NCBI GenBank assembly: GCA_033558025.1
Contig: JAUCEF010000007.1
Coordinates: forward strand, 4,030,001-4,094,000
Length of the DNA: 64,000 nucleotides
Source: Phytophthora sp. 'mugwort'
Taxonomy: Eukaryota; Oomycota; Peronosporomycetes; Peronosporales; Peronosporaceae
Direction of reading: 5' to 3'
Each line of letters opens with the position of its first letter. Positions within the stretch are counted from its first letter, which is position 1. Below, piece by piece: positions 32,767-42,383 of the stretch. The notes under the pieces were generated by a model that was given only the letters and a program-made list of their open reading frames with translations, was not told the origin of the DNA and made no database searches. The position numbers were made by a program, and so were the translations under genes.

Positions 32767-34271
32767 ATGAACTGTACACACGGCTAGTATCTTTGTTAGC
32801 GCTGGTTACGATTTGTGCCTCCACCGCTGCAGCCCAGAGTGGCTCCGATACGACTGTCACGTGTCTGACGTCGCAGTTCTTGGACACGGCTTCGGGGGAC
32901 TGCGTCAACTACGACGGGCAAGGAGAAAAAGCCGAGACTGACTACGGTCAAGCGGTGGATTCGGACAACATGGTATGGATGTTAATGACCAGCGCTTACG
33001 TGATGATTTTGACACCGGGAATCGCTTTCTTCTACGCAGGCCTTGCCGGTGAAGAAATGGCTTCCAACACCACCATGATGTCTTTCGTTAGCATGGCCCT
33101 AGTGTCAGTCTAGTTTTGGGCTTTCGGCTACTTGGTGGCATTTGGATCCAATGCGTATGTTCACGTGGACCGGATACAACAATGTGGGGAAGATCCCAAG
33201 CGGAACATACGGCACTGAGATTCCCCATATTTTGTTTGCCGTCTTCCAGACGCAATTTGCCATGATTACCCCTGCTCTGCTGAGTGGTGGCATTGGTGGG
33301 ACGCATGAAACACGGATCCTTCCCGCTGTTCATTCTCCTCTGGACATCGCTCGTGTACGATCCATTAGCGCACTGGATGTGGTCTCTGAAGCTTGATGGC
33401 TCATGGGCAATCACCGCTATGGGCTGGGAGGGGAAGATGGGCTCACTCGATTTCGCTGGTGGCACTGTCATCCACATTTCGAGCGGATTCGGAGCTCTCG
33501 CTGCCGCCTTGATGGTGGATAAGCACTACAGTCATGGCGAACCTGTCAAGCCCCACAACGTGCCCCTCGCGATGATCGGAGTCACGCTTCTTTGGTTTGG
33601 TTGGTTCGGATTCAGTGCCGGCTCACAAGGTGTTGCGGATGGCATCGCAGCCATTGCTGCTGTCATATTCACTTGGCTTCGAGTGCGGGATTCCTCACAT
33701 GGGTCGGACTCGAATTTGCTTCATACAAAAAGTTCGACCCCTGCGGAGCTGCTAGTGGCGCGGTAGCTGGTTTGGTTGCGATCACTCCGGCCAGTGGTTA
33801 CGTGTACCCGTGGGCATCAATAATTTTCGGCGTGGTGGGTACGCTTAACAGGTTTGCTGCTATTCAGATGAAAAACTACTTGCGCTACGATGATACTCTC
33901 GACTCATTCGCCATTCGTGGCTGTGTTGGTGTCATGGGTGGTCTTCTGACGGGTTTGTTCGCTACATCGGACGTGAACCCGAACATTGAAGGCGGCGTTT
34001 TCTACGGCAACAGCGTACAATTTCATTCACCATTTGGTCTTGCTGCGTCGCTGCGGCTTACTCGTTCGTGGTGACAATGATTATCTTGTACCTGCTTAAG
34101 ATCACGATCGGCTTTCGAGTGGATGAGGACAAGGAGGTGAACGGCGTTGATATCACGTACCATGGGGGTCTCGCTTACGACTACAGGGTACAGGACTATA
34201 CGGTGAAGGCGGGCAAACGGCCTTCCAGCGAGTTTGCATTAATGGGTGCATCGAACTTGGTCCCTTTATAA
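32767..34271 (+). pseudogene. Ammonium transporter copy D, pseudogene
   Basis: Alignable with copy C from start to tail but broken repeatedly. A one-base loss in codon 3 shifts the frame. An in-frame TAG at 33111-33113 stands where copies A-C have a Gln codon (ALVSIQ). Frame changes occur near 33150, near 33295 (an extra G in GGIVGR), near 33670 (the AINTHLAP region) and near 34030 (the VHQLVSQ region). The first pore histidine context GGTVIHISS survives. The second reads FAIRGC, so His is replaced by Arg (codon at 33916). Readable blocks include LFILLWTSLVYDPLAHWMW, PHNVPLAMIGVTLLWFGWF and VDEDKEVNGVDITYHGGLAY. The tail is shortened and lacks KEPIMNV. It cannot encode a transporter in any single frame. 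Confidence 0.95.
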
Positions 34272-34480
34272 ACGTCGCCATGAGCAATATACCCATCGAT
34301 ACATTAAAGTCGCGCAAGAGACACAAAAATGCAATAAAACAACATTACATATGCCTTTCCACAATTTTTGGGGGTCAACTGAACAATTACATTAACGTAG
34401 CTTATGCAATGGCCATCAGCTCAATCCGATAAGGGAACGAGGAAAGGGGGGGCCAATGAATGGCCATGCAATAAGCTGCA

Positions 34481-34612
34481 CTAATGCAACGTCGAGTCCC
34501 CCAGTGCGCCAGCCACCATGACGGCCGAAAACGTGGCGACTGACTCCTTGCATAGTCTGGGGTAGGTCTTCAACGCGTCTGAGACCCATCGACCATGGAA
34601 TTGAATCGTGAG

Positions 34613-34653
<41 letters not shown>

Positions 34654-35431
34654 TCTCTCTCTCTCTCTCTCTTTCTTTCTCTCTCTCTCTTCCTAGCGTT
34701 GCACCACCGGCTTGGATCGAGTGCGAACTGAAGCGCTTGGGATCTTCACCGATCTTGGCAGCCGCACGCTTGATAGCGCCTACCACGTCCGCTGTTGATA
34801 TGCAGGATGATTTACCGCAGCGTGACATGTACACCGCAGCTGGGATGCCCACGGGGGGACTCTTCCGGCCTGGAGGAGGAGGAGGGCTCCGAACACGGGC
34901 ACAGGAAAGGATTCCCGGACCGAGATAGCTTCCCTGTCGTCGGGGCGCCGGATTGGTTTGTCTGGAACCGGTGAGGTGTAGACAAACTGTCCGGGCTTGT
35001 ACTGGTGAACTTGTAGGCGTGCCAGCAGCGTCCATCACGACGATGCCTTGAGCTCGCACAGCAAACTTGAAGACGCTGCCACTGATCGCCACGACCTCCG
35101 AGCGTCTCAGTAGAAAAAGAAAGCCAAGCACAGAACCCCCCATAGGGCTTGCCCGAAGGGATCAGCCAGGGTCAGGTCGTGAAAGCAAGCTTCCAGAAGC
35201 TCAAGCGACCCGGGTGCCTTACGATTCCTTGGGGTATCGAGACGGTTGATTCCTTTGAGCAGCATGCGAATGCGCGGATGTGCTAGTGGAAATTCGCAGC
35301 CGGCGGCGGCGAAGAAATACCGGACCCCATGGAGGACGCCAGAATAGACTCGCTGCGGATTGGATCGCCCGATCCAAAGCCGAACTGGAAGCCGTGGATA
35401 ACAAAGTCGGAAATATACTGTACTTGGTCAT
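34481..35431 (-). pseudogene. Tyrosine recombinase of the YR retroelement
   Basis: The N-terminal part (35431-35219, split between frames) gives pieces such as DDQVQYISDFVIHGFQFGFG and RIRMLLKGINRLDTP, which precede the catalytic domain in oomycete YR elements. The catalytic part (35143-34481) has GFLFLLRRSEVVAI (Arg box), FSSHSIQAGGATL (HxxR box, here reading HSIQ, so the second catalytic Arg is lost) and LTIQFHGRWVSDALKTYPR (H/W box and a candidate nucleophilic Tyr). Between the HxxR and HGRW boxes the frame runs through a (GA)n(CA)n microsatellite, which adds runs of Arg-Glu and His-Thr. It is presumed inactive. Confidence 0.75.
34613..34692. repeat. Compound (GT)n(CT)n microsatellite
   Basis: About 39 bases of TG repeats (34614-34652) pass directly into about 40 bases of CT repeats interrupted by two TTT steps (34652-34692). 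It lies inside the recombinase reading frame on the other strand without closing it. Confidence 0.97.
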
Positions 35432-35494
35432 CGAGTGAGACTCTAGTGAGCCAGGCTGGGGTACTCCGTCGTGAAGCCCAGACGGCCCACTTGT

Positions 35495-37100
35495 TCAGAG
35501 CTCGGTGGTATTGTTCATACGTGGAGCCGGCAACGGAGTGAGCTCGGAGATACGTTGCCAGAGTCTGGTCAGGCCCAGAATATCTGTCGACGGAGATACC
35601 TGCAGCCAGCCAGAGGTTAGTGATGCAAACTTTGCGGGAAATGACGGGTTAGCGGCGATGCGAGATCCTGCGTCTGCGCGTTCGTTATATTTTTCACCAG
35701 CCACGTGTGATGCGGAGAACCGAAGTTGGAACGAAGTTTCCCACCAGCTGAGTAGCCGGATAAGCACTTGGGCGCGTGGATTCCGCGAGGAAAGCTTGTT
35801 TGCCACGTCACAGCGGAATGTTGTCGATACGGAAATGCACATGACGGGGGCGTCCATTGCAAGGAGCACCTGCACCCCACCGAGATCCCCATTCGTTCAC
35901 GGAAAAGGCACACGAGAGGAGCTCGCAGAAATTGATGTGAAACCCATTGCTGACACCGCTCTTGAAATTGGCGATCAGTCCACGCTCGGAATCGGAGAAC
36001 TGGTAGGTGAGGGCCTCTTTAGACGATACGTCCAGTGCGCAGAGACCATAGCCCGACGCGTCGACCTCGATCACAAGATCCGGCGGTGGTAGAGTGTTGA
36101 AATATTCCAGAAAGACTCCATTAAGATAAGGCGTATGTAGCACGAACCACCACCACATCAAGTCTTGCTGCATCGCCTCCGTCACTTTGACACTCTCGAA
36201 GTGGTGCAGAAGGCCCTCGCGCTGGCGAAGGCGCTGAAGGAACGGCCTTGCGGCGCGAATGCAAGGCGCCACGTGCCGCAGACTGCCCATCAGGGACCTG
36301 TAAGCATTTCTCGGCAGGTTGGATGCAAAGTACGCGGTTGCCACAAGTCTCCATACCTTCTTGATTTTGATCACTGGCATAGAAACAAGTTCAGCGACTG
36401 AATCGAACTCGAGCCCGAGCACGCGTTGACAGGTGTTCCAGTCGGTGAACTTCTCAATATCGATTGCGTCGGCACCCAGGACCACCTCCATAGCAAACCG
36501 AAGAGATCTATCCATATCTTCGCATGAAGTGCCGATGTCTGCGGCTACATTGATATGGTCATCCCAGTAATAGTTAAAAAAAACATCCGGAGACACTGAG
36601 TTAGTGTGAGTGCCACGCACATGCGCAATCACTCCACCGACGATCTCGTGGAATCCCGGAGACCCGGTCCAACCGAGCGGTGCCGCCAACTCGATCACAA
36701 TTGCATCGTCCGCATCGATTTGACCGGCAAACAGATAAACGCTGTTACTGTGAATGCCGATATTGCGGAACGCCGCCGCGACGTCCCCAGCCATCATGCA
36801 GATCTAGGCGGCGAGGTGTTCGCGTTTCAGTCTCAAGTTTCGATTTCCACAGCTTCGCAGTGATTGTAATCCGGCTTGGTGATGCTGTCCTGATCAGTGT
36901 AGTCGTTGATAGAAGCGCCTTGATAGATCATGGATGGTACGACCTGAAACATGAGCATCCTCACCGCCTTTGCCAACCACACCGATTGGGTGATGGCAAT
37001 CTCCGGCCACAGCTTAAGAAGGTTCCTGTCCAACACCAGGCACCGTCCCGCATCTTGTTCATTGCGGATGTTTTTACGCAGGACATTGAGTCGGTCTCGT
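35495..37100 (-). pseudogene. Reverse transcriptase / RNase H of the YR retroelement
   Basis: The main frame (36797-35808) starts GDVAAAFRNIGIHSNSVYLF (first RT Asp) and continues LGWTGSPGFHEIVGGVIAH. FFNYYWDDHINV carries the catalytic DD pair. RNase H follows as LVIEVDASGYGLCALD and FHINFCELLSCAF. After a frameshift near 35810-35875 the RNase H end continues as NKLSSRNPRAQVLIRLLSWW and ASHVAGEKYNERADAGSR. Upstream (37100-36800) are weaker RT N-terminal pieces in other frames. The catalytic residues survive, but the frame is broken at both ends. Confidence 0.8.
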
Positions 37101-37144
37101 GCAGAACCATGATTTGGCGGGCGTTGTTGTTGACGTGGCGGTAT

Positions 37145-37982
37145 CTACTTAAGTTGGACTTCCACGTCTTCTCGAACAATTTTCTGCAGCTGCTCTAGAT
37201 GCTTGTAGCCTCTGCATACTTCATTCAGGACCGCCGGATCCAGGTCTTTATTTGGACGATAGTTGCTGGCACTTTGCCCTCGTACCAGCTCCACGAAAGC
37301 TTGCAGCGAAATGCCCGACCGGCGTGCGTATTCCGAGAGAGCGTGCTGCAACGGAGCAAAAACTCCGGGCCAGACGCGCCGGGGTGAGAAGACGGGTAAC
37401 TTTCCGATGGAAGCGCGACACCCCTGCAGGCCATGGCCTTCGCCAATGTGGCCCTTGCGATGTGCGCAGAAGGTCTCTCCGCGCTTGAGCATTCAGATGC
37501 ATCCTTTCTGCCGCCTCGTATTGACAATAGGGCGCAGCAACTTTTTTCTGAGTTGCAACATTGAGGCCCGAATGCCCGACAACACCAACACCGCCTCTGC
37601 GCTTCTCTTGGCTTCTCTCAACAGATCCGGCGGGTTTCGTCACAACGGACGCATACTTCGAGTCGTCAGCGTGCTCGCGTAACGGAACAACTGTATGTTG
37701 CGGGCTAGGCACTATTCCTGGTGCCAGCACTGAAGGTACCGGGTGTACTGCCGTAGGCGACTGTATCAGGTCAACCCGGACCGTAAGGTAAACGGTGGCT
37801 GTATGGCCGTGGGCGACTGTATGGTCAACCCGGACCGTAAGGTCAGTGGTGGATGTATGGCCGTGTACGGCATGCGACGAGGCGCCGCCCTCTCTCGGAG
37901 ACTGTCCATATGTCGGACTGGATCGAGTGGAGACTCCGTGTCCGGAGGGGCAAGTCGGAAGGCAAAACAGCTGGCCGGGCAC
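37145..37982 (-). pseudogene. Linker region of the YR retroelement upstream of RT
   Basis: Overlapping minus-strand frames (37492-37145 and 37982-37248) contain FAPLQHALSEYARRSGISLQ, AFVELVRGQ and LNEVCRGYKHLEQLQKIVRE. These are helical sequences that sit between gag and RT. A duplicated stretch encodes repeated LTVRVD units. No enzymatic domain was recognised. Confidence 0.5.
37769..37876. repeat. Two-copy tandem repeat, about 54-bp period
   Basis: GGTCAACCCGGACCGTAAGGT begins at 37769 and again at 37823, each followed by (A/C)..GGTGGMTGTATGGCCGTG. The repeat lies in the gag-RT linker of the YR retroelement, and 54 bases keeps the minus-strand frame. Confidence 0.85.
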
Positions 37983-38195
37983 CTATTTTCCGTTCGCGCG
38001 CAGATTTGCTTTTACCCCACCGCTTCGCTCCCACCCTATCCGCACCCTGCGTACATTGGCGTGCGCATACGCCGTCTGCGGCGGCGTCTTCACACAAGAG
38101 CTCGTAACCAAAATGTCCGCAGAACTGGGTGTATTATTCTGCTTTATCCGGTCTTCGTCCCGAAAGGATGTAGTGGTGTCATCCTCTCGGCCCCT

Positions 38196-39702
38196 TCAGC
38201 GACGCTCCTCTTGGTACGGGTACCGGCCTCGGTAGGTCTCGTCGATCCACTCCTTCAAACGTGCTGGTAGTGGCTCAGGCCAGTTATGCAGGCGCCGTCG
38301 ATTACCGCAACGTTCGCGGGTTCCGCCGTGGCACGGCATTCCAGCCGCGTTCAGCAGACACGGCTCTTGGCCCTTTCGGTTAATGGGGATCAGCCGCCGG
38401 ATCCGATCCGAAATAGGCGGACGTCGGCCATTGTCACGTTCGCCTTCATGATCGTGCCGACTATGTCCAGCCGGTTGCTGCTTAAAACCTTCGCTCCCTT
38501 GCGTCAGCACGCTGAAGAGAGCTATCGTCCACGCCGGCGACTGGTAGTCTATCGCGCGAAGGGCGTCGCAGAAACCGCTCCAGCACTGCGGATCGTTGGC
38601 TTGAATGTGGCCGAGCGCGGACCCGAGGAACTTGTTCGCGTACAGAGGAGTGAGCCGGACGCGCGCAGGCGTGTTGACCGGGTCGGCCGACTTGCTCTTC
38701 GCCACAAAAGCTCAAAGACGGGATGTCAGCTTTCTCATGTGGTCATACCACACTTCTTGCGCCAGAGCGTTCAATACGTGGATGGTATCCAGTACATCTT
38801 CATAGGATGTACAGCTGACCGATGCAGGCGGCAGAGCTGCCGTTGGGCTAAATCGCTTGCGAGGTTCGCGTCCATCGATCCATCCTCAAGCGTAGCCATC
38901 TCGGTCGCCTCCTTGAAGTGCATGATGATCAAGCCGGGGGACCAAGCCGCCCGCTGAATATGGCCATCAGCACAGCTGGGGTAGTAGGGAACTTGACGCA
39001 ATCCAGCTCCCACATCGACAACACAAAAGCCATGGCAGACAGGGGTTTACCTGTATCCGTGCCAAAGGAACGGGACATTCGGCTAGCCGCAAGCAGGTTC
39101 CCCTGCGGCGGGTTGTAGTCATCCTTGGGCTTCTTTGCACCTTCAGGGAAGCTGGACGCTGTCAGGAAGCACACTTCCGCTGGCGTCATCTCTCCCTTCG
39201 CGTTGGGAGTCGTGGGGGCCTGAGATCCAGGACGACTCACCAGACGAGTGGGCGATGCTGCTTGCGCATGAGCTTGGTTGCCCAGCATGGCGCGAAGCCG
39301 ACCGACCTCGGTCTGCAGCGAATGCAGCTGTACTAAGATGTCGGACTCGTTCAGCGTAGCAGTAACCGGCGCGGCCGGCATCTCGGAGATCGGTGCAGGC
39401 TCTGCACCAGCTGCCCCAGGCTCGAACGCTGCCATGAATGTGCCGAGATCGAAGCCATCGTCAAAACGTGCCGTCGCCGTAGTCCGCTTCGCCGTGGAGG
39501 CAACCTCAGAAGGCTTGGTCTTCTCAGGTGCCGGGGACTTCCTTGGTTTCTTCGTGGGTAGAGCCTGGCTTGTCTTCGGCGTCGGACTGCGCTGCTTGGT
39601 CCACCTTGCCTGCGTGTTGCTTTGGGGTCGAACCGCTGGCAGTAGCAACAGGGCGACAAACCAACTTGTTCTTGCCCTTGCGGGCTGCTGCCAGGGCTGC
39701 AC
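38196..39702 (-). pseudogene. Gag-like protein of the YR retroelement
   Basis: The first frame (39702-38929) is Ala/Pro/Lys-rich, then DILVQLHSLQTEVGRLRAML (coiled coil), GEMTPAEVCFLTASSFPEGA and AMAFVLSMWELDCVKFP. A frameshift near 38940 leads to a middle segment with YEDVLDTIHVLNALAQEVWY. The last frame (38705-38196) contains VRLTPLYANKFLGSALGHI and a Cys/His cluster (CLLNAAGMPCHGG, then RCGNRRRLHNWPEPLPARLK), probably a zinc-binding motif. This is the first gene of the element. Confidence 0.65.
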
Positions 39703-39933
39703 TAGTCACTGGCTTTGCCGGCGCTCTCTTGACCGTGCGCAGAGGTGCTGGGTCGGTCGTGCGCCTTGCAGGAGCTGATGTCCATGTCTCCTCCACGCAG
39801 TCACCTCAACGATGGCGGCGGCGGTCGCGGCGGTCGCTGCCGCTTGGGGCTCGCTACCCGACGGGGCGGGGTCGGCCCTAGGTGAAGGCGAGCTGGGCGT
39901 GCTTGCTTGGTCCGTGGCTCCGCGAGTGATCAT

Positions 39934-40145
39934 GCTGGCGTCGTGAGGTTACCCCCTCTTTCTTGAGCTTGCCGCGTGTTCTTCTGGAACTGAAGTGAGG
40001 AGGAGCTCCGAACGCTTGGCAACCGGGACCTGGTTGGCCGCGATAGAACGGAAACCGGTATGCTACTACACCGGTAAGGCAAAATTCATGTGGAAACCAT
40101 AACTCCCTCGCTGCGCCATGGGAATACACCTTTATCTACTTGGCG
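39934..40145. other. 5' flank of the YR retroelement
   Basis: No gene seen. It would hold the promoter end of the element if intact. A short palindrome ACCGG...CCGGT lies near 40047-40075. Confidence 0.4.
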
Positions 40146-40235
40146 TTGACGATATTACAGGTACATATTATTAATAACAGGATACCACATAGCATAAACA
40201 TATGGTATCCTGTTATTAATCTGTAATATTGTCAA
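40146..40235. repeat. AT-rich inverted repeat, MITE-like
   Basis: Outer arms TTGACGATATTACAG (40146-40160) and CTGTAATATTGTCAA (40221-40235) pair with one mismatch. Inner arms ATTAATAACAGGATACC (40170-40186) and 40204-40220 pair perfectly. The centre is about 17 bases. The size and AT-richness fit a very short foldback element or a solo terminal structure. Confidence 0.85.
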
Positions 40236-40549
40236 TGCATAATGGAATAATATGCTGCACAATTTTCATAGTACATGTAGTAGGTGTAATAGTATTTAAT
40301 AGCACTCTATTTGAGCTATAAAATGTAACCAGAACAGCAAGACACTTAAGTTTTATTGAGAGCCGAATGGTGGAGCAGCGTTGTAGCCATTGAAGTCTTT
40401 AATTCTCCACGAGCAAAATGGAAGTCTATGTATTTTCATGCCAATTGCCTACAATCTGCAGCTAACATTATTGCCATAACTGCCTCAGTCGTCCTCAATC
40501 AGCGATATCATCCACTGCCTCCATCATCACCTCGATAGGTTCTTCGTCA
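40236..40549. other. AT-rich spacer; no gene seen
   Basis: Contains TAGTACATGTAGTAGG and other AT-rich sequence. No domain-bearing frame. Confidence 0.4.
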
Positions 40550-41250
40550 TCACTACAGGAGTTGAAGCCACCTCGCACACCTCGCAAAGCCGTAGACATC
40601 GTGCTTCGTTATGTGCCACTCCCGTGGATAATAGCTAGAGCTGCATGAACGGATACCTTTGTGCACGACCGAGTCGGGGGGGGGGGGGCTATCTCCACGC
40701 CTTTTGCATCCATGACGCCAGCAACAGTTATAACTGGTGGACGCGAGTTGCCGTATCTCGCGTAACTTACCTGGCCGGACCGCTTCCATCTTCCAATGAG
40801 CTTGTGCAGATCATCCTTGAACGAGTCGTAAATCCCCCACATCGCCTGCTTGTAGGATCGCTGCCATTTTGATGTATTGATGCATTTCTCGCCGAAGGCT
40901 GCATTACCACCTTACCCAAATGCGCCGTCATTGAGTCTCACACAAGGTACTGACCAGGCACCTGAGCGACGATTGGACAATGTCAATCTAGCCAGTTCAC
41001 CAGGAACTCTCAGCCCAAGCACGGTCTTGATAGGCGACGTAGCACCCTGCTGCGTCTTTCCTTTCCAAATCAAGCACTGTGGAAGCTTCTTGCCGGACGC
41101 TGTAACCGTCAAAGCCACGGTGGTACATAGAATGCACGACTACATTCCTAGCACCAACTTCTTCAACCGTGTGAGCACGAGCATCGAAATAGACGGCCAC
41201 CTCATCCACCGCAGGTCTCGGTCCATATGCGGCGTGTGTTCTCTTACCCC
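40550..41250 (-). pseudogene. pogo-like DDE_1 transposase relic
   Basis: Minus-strand frame 41209-40997 reads MDEVAVYFDARAHTVEEVGA, the block around the first catalytic acidic residue of DDE_1 transposases ('DEV(A/P)V.FD.R...T.EEVGA' in intact copies). After a frameshift, LTVTASGKKLPQCLIWKGKT follows (41118-41060). A C-terminal piece near 40860-40640 reads SFKDDLHKLIGRWKRSGQV, then DSVVHKGIRSCSS. The middle of the catalytic domain is missing or scrambled, and a run of 13 G (40676-40688) interrupts the C-terminal part. It is a dead copy. Confidence 0.65.
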
Positions 41251-42383
41251 ATGTACGCCGCAGCTCTCGACACTAAAGCGTCGTAACTTAACGTCATTAG
41301 ATTTTATGCGCGCTTACGGAGCGCTAGCCGGTTGCGGTTCGGTGGAGCCTTGAACCCACGCGCCGGGCGTCACAAACCGGATGGGGTCCTCTTTGCGGTC
41401 TTCCTCAGAGATAACGACTTGAAACGATGACGTGTTGTGGAAGTAATCCAGTATCGACTCACTTTTTTCCTTACGTAATCGCTTCTCGTATATGAAGTCC
41501 ACGAGTCTTCGACAGTACCGAAAACCGGTTTCGGCCCCCCCCAGTAACTCGGTATCGCGATATGGATAGAGCCCGAATCTGGTCGCGGTTGCACCACCCT
41601 ACCGGAAGGCTAATGCGCCGCCCCCCCCCCCCCCCCCTCTCATCTTGCGAATTGGGGCTCTGCACGCGAGATAACCCCACCACCGTCCGAGGCAATTCAG
41701 CCGATGGTCTGCAACTTCAGGCTGATCTCGACGCTTTTGCGTTGAGCTGGCATGGAAAAATAGAGACTGATATCGTCTAAGAGCTTCAACATCGGCTGAC
41801 GAAAGTAGATGAAAAAGAGCATCACCGATGTCTAGCGAGCTCAACAATTCGTGCTTAGGGAGGTCTGGAGTATACTGGAAGCCATGAATTCGCGTGGCGC
41901 TTTCATATGGCGCGGTATTTTACTGCACAGTAATCTTTTAGTGTGGCGTTTGTTTTGGAGGGAACGATAGCGCATTTAATTCCATATTTACGTTAGTTTT
42001 AAGGACAGCCTTAGCGCCCATGTTTCCCATATGGTAGAAATACTCAGGACTCTGATTCTCCATGTATTATCCAACTTAGCGTCTTGGTTTCCTTCAAGTA
42101 TCCTTATGGAGGCCGGTATCAGAAGGAGGTAAATACGCTGGAGGCGTACCTTCAACAGGTATTGTCCACGTAGGATACCTGGGAAACTCATGTGTGTGCT
42201 ACTTCGCAATACCCCAAAGGGATGGCCGTCGAAAATCGTCAGCATCCGCGTGCATGGCAAAGAACCACCAAATCATCGAGAATTTATCCAGAAATCATCC
42301 AGGTATGTTTCAGACTCCATCCCGGTTTGACCATGTATTAATAATGTTAGTCTCATCGCACACGCAACGTTTCCTATACGTAA
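41251..42383. other. Repeat-derived spacer with a 17-C homopolymer
   Basis: No domain-bearing frame was recognised. A run of 17 C occupies 41621-41637. Short minus-strand frames here may be transposon leftovers, but none could be assigned. Confidence 0.4.

Larger units (their letters stand above)
34481..39933 (-). mobile_element. Tyrosine-recombinase retrotransposon (DIRS/Ngaro-like), decayed
   Basis: On the minus strand the order is gag-like protein (39702-38196), RT plus RNase H (about 37100-35495) and tyrosine recombinase (about 35431-34481). This order, with a recombinase in place of a DDE integrase, defines YR retroelements, which are known in oomycetes. All three genes carry frameshifts. 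The split-direct or inverted terminal repeats expected for this group were not found by eye, so the true ends are uncertain. The element lies directly downstream of the AMT pseudogene and ends about 200 bases short of the inverted repeat at 40146. Confidence 0.8.

Noticed and set aside
39278..39778. 166-codon plus frame
   Set aside because: Antisense to the Gag-like gene of the YR retroelement, which explains the open frame.
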